Positions 59,967-64,000 of a DNA stretch of 64,000 bases are shown one piece after another. Origin of the DNA: Agromyces protaetiae (GTDB taxonomy: Bacteria > Actinomycetota > Actinomycetes > Actinomycetales > Microbacteriaceae). The translations under genes were made by a program, and so were the position numbers. The stretch's first letter is position 1. Each line of letters begins with the position of its first letter. The stretch spans positions 1,922,001-1,986,000 of the forward strand of contig NZ_CP035491.1 of the NCBI RefSeq assembly GCF_004135405.1, given 5' to 3'. The notes beneath the pieces are model-generated. The model saw only the letters and a program-made list of their open reading frames with translations. It did no database searches and was not told where the DNA came from.

Positions 59967-61811
59967 GTGTTCGACACCCAATCCAGCAGCACGGCGAGGC
60001 GACGCCCGCTCGGCCGGCTCGCGCTCTCCCTCACGGTGAGCGCGGCCGTCGCGGCGGCGCCCCTCGCCTTCGCGCCGGCGGCGTTCGCCGCCGAAGACGG
60101 CGACGGCGGCAACTACCTCCGGATCGCGACGAGCGCCGACATCGACACGCTCAACCCCTTCACGGCGGTGCTCGGCTCGAGCACCGGCATCCTGACGCTC
60201 GCCTACGAGCGCCTCGTCGAGTGGGGCGCAGCCGACAACGCGCCCGTGCCCGGCGCGGCCTCCGAGTGGAAGACCTCCGACGACGGCCTCACGTGGGACT
60301 TCACGTTCCCCGAGGGCCGCAAGTGGAGCGACGGCGAGCCGCTCACGGCGAACGACGCCGAGTGGACCCTCAACGCCATCCAGACCGACCCCGACCTGCA
60401 GCAGGCGAGCGGCGGACTCGTCGCGAACATGAAGTCGATCGAGGCGACGAGCGACACGAACCTGCGCATCGTCCTCAAGGAACCGCAGCCCCAGAACCCG
60501 GGCAACAGCATGATGGTGCTCCCCGAGCACATCTGGAAGGACATCAAGGACCCCGCCGAGTACCGCAACGCGGAGGACTCGGTCGGCTCGGGCCCCTTCA
60601 CGATCGCGAAGTGGGACGAGGGCCAGTCGGTCGAGCTCAAGGCCAACCCCAACTTCTGGCGGGGCGCCCCCAAGATCGACGGCATCCGGTTCGTCTACTA
60701 CAAGAACGCCGACGCCCAGGTGCAGGCGCTCAAGTCCGGTGAGGTCGACATCGTGAGCGGACTGCTCCCCGCCCAGTACGAGTCGCTCAAGGGCGTCGAG
60801 GGCATCACGGTCAACGCCGGCGCCGGTCGCCGCTACACGTCGGTCGCGATCAACCCGGGCGCGAAGGATGCCACGGGCGCACCCCTCGGCGACGGCAACC
60901 CCGCCCTCCAGGACCCGACGCTGCGTCGTGCGATCTTCATGGCGATCGACAACAAGACCCTCCTCGAAAAGGTGCTCCAGGGTCTCGGCACGCTCGGCCA
61001 GACCGAGGTCCCGCCCGTCTACCCGAACTACTTCGGCATCGACGAGGACAAGGTCATCCCGTTCGACATCGACGGCGCGAACGCGCTCCTCGACGAGGCC
61101 GGCTACGTCATGGGCCCCGACGGCATCCGCCTCGACAAGCAGGGCGCACCGCTGAACCTCCGCCTCATGGGACGTTCGTCGAACCCGCAGCACGCGCAGA
61201 TCTCCGAGTACATGGTCTCGTGGCTCAAGGAGATCGGCATCGGCCTGAACGTCGCGATGTACTCCGACAACCAGGTGAACGACGACTCGACGCTCGGCAA
61301 GTACGACCTGTACTTCACGGGCTGGGGCATCGGGCCCGACCCCGACTTCCAGCTCTCGATCAACCGCTGCTCGTCGTACCCCAACGCGGACGGCTCGGGC
61401 AACCTCTCCGAGAACAACTGGTGCGACCCGAAGTTCGACGCGCTGTTCGACAAGCAGCACGGCGAGCTCGACCCCGCCAAGCGCGCCGACTACGTCAAGC
61501 AGGCCTTCGCGACGATCTACGACGCCTCGGTGAACAACGTCATCTGGTACGCCGACTCGCTCGAGGCCTACCGCTCCGACCGCTTCACGGGCTTCGTCAC
61601 GCAGCCCGCCGACGGCGGGGTCATCTCGGGCCAGAACGGCTACTGGGGCTACTACAGCACGACGCCGGTCGCGGACACGTCGCAGCTCGCCGACGCGGGC
61701 GCCCCGACGGGTCTGTACATCGGCATCGGTGCGGCGGTCGTCGTGCTCGGCGGACTCGCCGTGTTCCTCATCGCCCGCCGCCGCGCCGCGACCTCGGACG
61801 ATCGGGCATAA
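59967..61811 (+). CDS. ABC transporter substrate-binding protein, family 5, with C-terminal membrane anchor
   Basis: A 614-residue peptide/solute-binding protein. Residues 1-42 form a Sec-type signal peptide ending FAPAAFAAED with no lipobox Cys. The SBP_bac_5 domain follows: IATSADIDTLNPFTAV, YERLVEW, DGLTWDFTFPEGRKWSDGEPLTANDAEWTL, GSGPFTI and RRAIFMAIDN. Near the C-terminus a transmembrane helix (GLYIGIGAAVVVLGGLAVFLIARRR) replaces the usual lipid anchor. The GTG start has AAGGTGAG upstream. It opens the operon for two permeases and an ATPase. Confidence 0.93.
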   Translation: MFDTQSSSTARRRPLGRLALSLTVSAAVAAAPLAFAPAAFAAEDGDGGNYLRIATSADIDTLNPFTAVLGSSTGILTLAYERLVEWGAADNAPVPGAASEWKTSDDGLTWDFTFPEGRKWSDGEPLTANDAEWTLNAIQTDPDLQQASGGLVANMKSIEATSDTNLRIVLKEPQPQNPGNSMMVLPEHIWKDIKDPAEYRNAEDSVGSGPFTIAKWDEGQSVELKANPNFWRGAPKIDGIRFVYYKNADAQVQALKSGEVDIVSGLLPAQYESLKGVEGITVNAGAGRRYTSVAINPGAKDATGAPLGDGNPALQDPTLRRAIFMAIDNKTLLEKVLQGLGTLGQTEVPPVYPNYFGIDEDKVIPFDIDGANALLDEAGYVMGPDGIRLDKQGAPLNLRLMGRSSNPQHAQISEYMVSWLKEIGIGLNVAMYSDNQVNDDSTLGKYDLYFTGWGIGPDPDFQLSINRCSSYPNADGSGNLSENNWCDPKFDALFDKQHGELDPAKRADYVKQAFATIYDASVNNVIWYADSLEAYRSDRFTGFVTQPADGGVISGQNGYWGYYSTTPVADTSQLADAGAPTGLYIGIGAAVVVLGGLAVFLIARRRAATSDDRA

Positions 61812-61812
61812 G

Positions 61813-62850
61813 ATGACCGTCGCTCTCCAGCCCGGAGAGGCGATCCAGGGGGCACCCGAGGAGGAGACTTCTCGCGGTGCCTCCTGGCCCCGCTACCTCG
61901 CCCTCAAGGGTGGCGGGGCGGCGGTGAGCCTCGTCATGGTCGTCGTCGTGGGGTTCTTCGCCTTCCGCGTCCTGCCCGGCGACCCCGCCATCTCGATGAC
62001 CCGCGGCCGTCAGGTCAGCGCCGACCAGGTCGAGATCCTCCGCAAGCAGTTCGGCCTCGACCAGCCGCTCATCGTGCAGTTCTGGAACTACCTCGTCGGA
62101 CTCCTCCACGGCGATCTGGGCACGTCGTACACGTACAACCGTCCCGTCGTCGACCTCATCGGCACCTACATCGGCCCGACCCTCCTGCTCACGGGGACGG
62201 CGGCGCTCGTGTCGATCGTCCTCGGACTCTCGCTCGGCCAGCGCGCGGCGTGGCGTCGCGGCACGGCCTTCGACCGCACGCAGACCTCCGTCGCGCTCAT
62301 CTTCTGGTCGGTGCCGACCTTCTGGCTCGGCCTCCTGCTCCTGCTCGTCTTCGGCGGGTGGCTGCACTGGTTCCCCACCGGAGGCATGTCGACCCCGGGC
62401 CTCGGGGCGACGGGTCTCGCGTACGTGTGGGACGTCGTGCGGCACCTCGTGCTGCCCGTCACCGCCATGGTCGCGGTCGTCTACGCGCAGTACCTCCTCG
62501 TCATGCGCGCCTCGCTCCTCGAGGAGATGTCCGCGGACTATCTGACGACGGCCCGTGCGAAGGGACTGCGCGAAGACGACGTCCGTCGCAAGCACGCCGT
62601 TCCCAACGCGCTGTTGCCGACCATCACCCTGATCTTCCTGACGATCGGCGGCCTCATCGGGGGCGCCGTCACGGTCGAGACGGTGTTCTCGTGGCCCGGG
62701 CTCGGCTACCTGACCTTCCAGGCCCTCACCTCGCCCGACCTGCCGCTCCTGCAGGGCACGTTCGTGGTGTTCTCCTCGATCGTCATCATCACGAACCTCG
62801 CGGCCGACCTCGTCTACCGCGTCATCGACCCGAGATTGAAGGCGTCATGA
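61813..62850 (+). CDS. ABC transporter permease, DppB/OppB type
   Basis: A 345-residue membrane protein with six transmembrane segments. FRVLPGDPAISMTRG and LRKQFGLDQPLIVQFWNYLVGLLHGDLGTSYTYNRPV are the N-terminal family signatures, and the EAA loop reads DYLTTARAKGLREDDVRRKHAVPNALLPTITLI. It starts two bases after the substrate-binding gene, and its stop overlaps the next ATG. Confidence 0.95.
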   Translation: MTVALQPGEAIQGAPEEETSRGASWPRYLALKGGGAAVSLVMVVVVGFFAFRVLPGDPAISMTRGRQVSADQVEILRKQFGLDQPLIVQFWNYLVGLLHGDLGTSYTYNRPVVDLIGTYIGPTLLLTGTAALVSIVLGLSLGQRAAWRRGTAFDRTQTSVALIFWSVPTFWLGLLLLLVFGGWLHWFPTGGMSTPGLGATGLAYVWDVVRHLVLPVTAMVAVVYAQYLLVMRASLLEEMSADYLTTARAKGLREDDVRRKHAVPNALLPTITLIFLTIGGLIGGAVTVETVFSWPGLGYLTFQALTSPDLPLLQGTFVVFSSIVIITNLAADLVYRVIDPRLKAS

Positions 62851-63779
62851 CCGAGGCCGTCACCACCGAGGCCGTCACGGCGAGTGCCGCGCGCGGCGCC
62901 CGCTCCGTGGCATCCGCGCGCCGCAAGCAGCGCGCCGGCGAGGTCTGGCGGGAGTTCGCCCGCCACCGCTCCGGCGTCGTGGGACTCGTGCTCCTCCTCG
63001 CCGTCATCGCGCTCGCCCTGCTCGCCCCCGTCATCGCGCCCGAGCAGCTGCTCGACGTGACGAAGGTCACGGCCGGTCCGAACGAGCCGCCGTCGTGGGC
63101 GAACCCGCTCGGCACCGATCCGGCGGGCCGCTCGGTGCTCGTCATGCTCCTCTGGGGCTCGCGGGTCTCGCTGCTCGTCGGCTTCGCCGCGACGGCCGTG
63201 TCGATGATCATCGGCACGATCGTCGGCATGTCGGCGGGTCACTTCGGCGGGGTCGCGCAGGCAGTGCTCCTTCGGATCATGGACTTCTTCCTCGTGCTCC
63301 CGTCGCTCGTGCTCGCGATCGTGCTCTCGACCGTGCTCTCGCGCGGCGTCGTCACGATCATCATCGCGATCGGCGTCACGTCATGGGCCGGCACCGCGCG
63401 GCTCGTGCGGTCGCAGACCCTCACGATCGAGGCGCGCCCCTACATCGAGCGCGCGTGGGCGCTCGGCGCCGGCAACGGACACGTGCTGCGCAAGCACGTG
63501 CTGCCCGCCGTGCTGCCGCTCGTGCTCGCGAACACGACCCTCACCGTCGGCTCGGCGGTCATCTCGGAGTCGACGCTCGCCTTCCTCGGCCTCGGCGACC
63601 CCACCACGGTGTCGTGGGGCACGATGCTGAAGACCGCCCTCGACACGGGCGCCGCGACCGCCGGCTACTGGTGGTACGTGCTGCCGCCGGGCATCGCGAT
63701 CGTGCTCGTCGTGCTCTGTTTCACCCTGGTCGGCCGCGCACTCGAGGCCGTCGTCAACCCCACCCTGCGAGGCCGCTGA
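62847..63779 (+). CDS. ABC transporter permease, DppC/OppC type
   Basis: A 310-residue membrane protein. The OppC N-terminal region (WREFARHRSGVVGLVLLLAVIALALLAPVIAP) is followed by NPLGTDPAGRSVLVMLLWGSRVSLLVG and the EAA loop region RPYIERAWALGAGNGHVLRKHVLPAVLPLVLA. It starts at the ATG overlapping the previous stop and pairs with the upstream permease. The ATPase ATG overlaps its TGA by one base. Confidence 0.95.
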   Translation: MTEAVTTEAVTASAARGARSVASARRKQRAGEVWREFARHRSGVVGLVLLLAVIALALLAPVIAPEQLLDVTKVTAGPNEPPSWANPLGTDPAGRSVLVMLLWGSRVSLLVGFAATAVSMIIGTIVGMSAGHFGGVAQAVLLRIMDFFLVLPSLVLAIVLSTVLSRGVVTIIIAIGVTSWAGTARLVRSQTLTIEARPYIERAWALGAGNGHVLRKHVLPAVLPLVLANTTLTVGSAVISESTLAFLGLGDPTTVSWGTMLKTALDTGAATAGYWWYVLPPGIAIVLVVLCFTLVGRALEAVVNPTLRGR

Positions 63780-64000
63780 TGCCCAGACTCGAACTCCAGG
63801 ACCTCCGGGTCGTCTACCGCACCCAGAGCGAGGACGGGCCGGCCGAGCGCACCGCCGTCGACGGCGTGAGCATCGTGCTCGAGCCCGGCTCGACGCTCGG
63901 GCTCGCGGGCGAGTCGGGGTGCGGCAAGTCGACGCTCGCGATGAGCGTGCTTCGCCTCCTGCCGCAGAACGCCCGCATCGAGGGCGCGATCCGCTTCGGC
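63779..64000 (+). CDS. ABC transporter ATP-binding protein (DppD/OppD type), 3'-truncated
   Basis: The first 74 codons, cut by the window end. The ATG shares its A with the preceding TGA (TGATG). The N-terminal strand LELQDLRVVYRTQSEDGPAERTAVDGVSIVLEPG and Walker A GLAGESGCGKSTLAMSVLRLLP are typical of oligopeptide-transport ATPases. Confidence 0.93.
   Translation, partial: MPRLELQDLRVVYRTQSEDGPAERTAVDGVSIVLEPGSTLGLAGESGCGKSTLAMSVLRLLPQNARIEGAIRFG

Overview
The window is chromosomal DNA from a very GC-rich actinobacterium. The gene content and order (pth, mfd, mazG, hisS, eno, divIC, DUF501, a membrane-anchored subtilase and type II NADH dehydrogenase; then a short-chain Z-prenyl synthase, PIN-PhoH, fumC, beta carbonic anhydrase, DUF4245, xseB, xseA and ispH) fit the family Microbacteriaceae. 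Genus and species cannot be read from the sequence. No prophage, insertion sequence, CRISPR array or rRNA was seen.

Layout. 1-3.4 kb: the end of rplY (L25/CTC), a strong terminator, then a TetR gene divergent from a DUF6230-DUF6114-secreted-protein operon, placed between rplY and pth. 3.5-7.3 kb: pth, two ferritin-like paralogues (the first has lost most metal ligands), rnhA and an unknown gene. 7.3-15.1 kb: mfd (broken frame), nhaA, a LysE-type exporter, mazG and hisS. 15.1-16.5 kb: a DUF559 endonuclease-like gene flanked by REP-like palindromes. 16.6-22.2 kb: eno, divIC, DUF501, subtilase, NADH dehydrogenase and a tRNA. 22.2-24.5 kb: an oxalate-decarboxylase-like bicupin and an exopolyphosphatase-family gene. 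24.6-29.2 kb: a tightly overlapping TetR-MFS-PLP aldolase-sugar lactone oxidase operon. 29.3-36.9 kb: a TetR/ABC-2 exporter unit, lemA-htpX, a YcaQ glycosylase, and an AI-2E-family membrane protein with ilvA. 37-48.6 kb: greA, small membrane proteins, hemolysin III, a prenyl synthase, a class V aminotransferase fold, PIN-PhoH, fumC, carbonic anhydrase, DUF4245, xseB, xseA and ispH. 48.7-53.3 kb: a TetR gene with a heterodimeric ABC exporter. 53.3-59.6 kb: fba, two tandem class II fructose bisphosphatases, a serine hydrolase and an M20 peptidase. 60-64 kb: a dipeptide/oligopeptide ABC importer running off the end.

Signs beyond the gene list. (1) A nonamer, GAGGCATCC or its complement GGATGCCTC, occurs about 34 times by eye, in both orientations, inside genes with atypical codons and as inverted pairs forming three terminator-like stems. 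This resembles the layout of DNA-uptake signal sequences. A sister heptamer, GACATCC/GGATGTC, occurs about 31 times and is spaced by 18 bp in several protein linkers. (2) At least ten genes carry a TANNNT -10 hexamer exactly 6-7 bp before the start codon, which implies leaderless mRNAs. (3) At least four genes (mfd at two sites, a glpX paralogue, rnhA and one tetR) appear to carry single-base indels, most of them in or beside G or C runs. This pattern suggests sequencing or assembly error more than decay. (4) Four related REP-like hairpins occur, three of them around the DUF559 gene.
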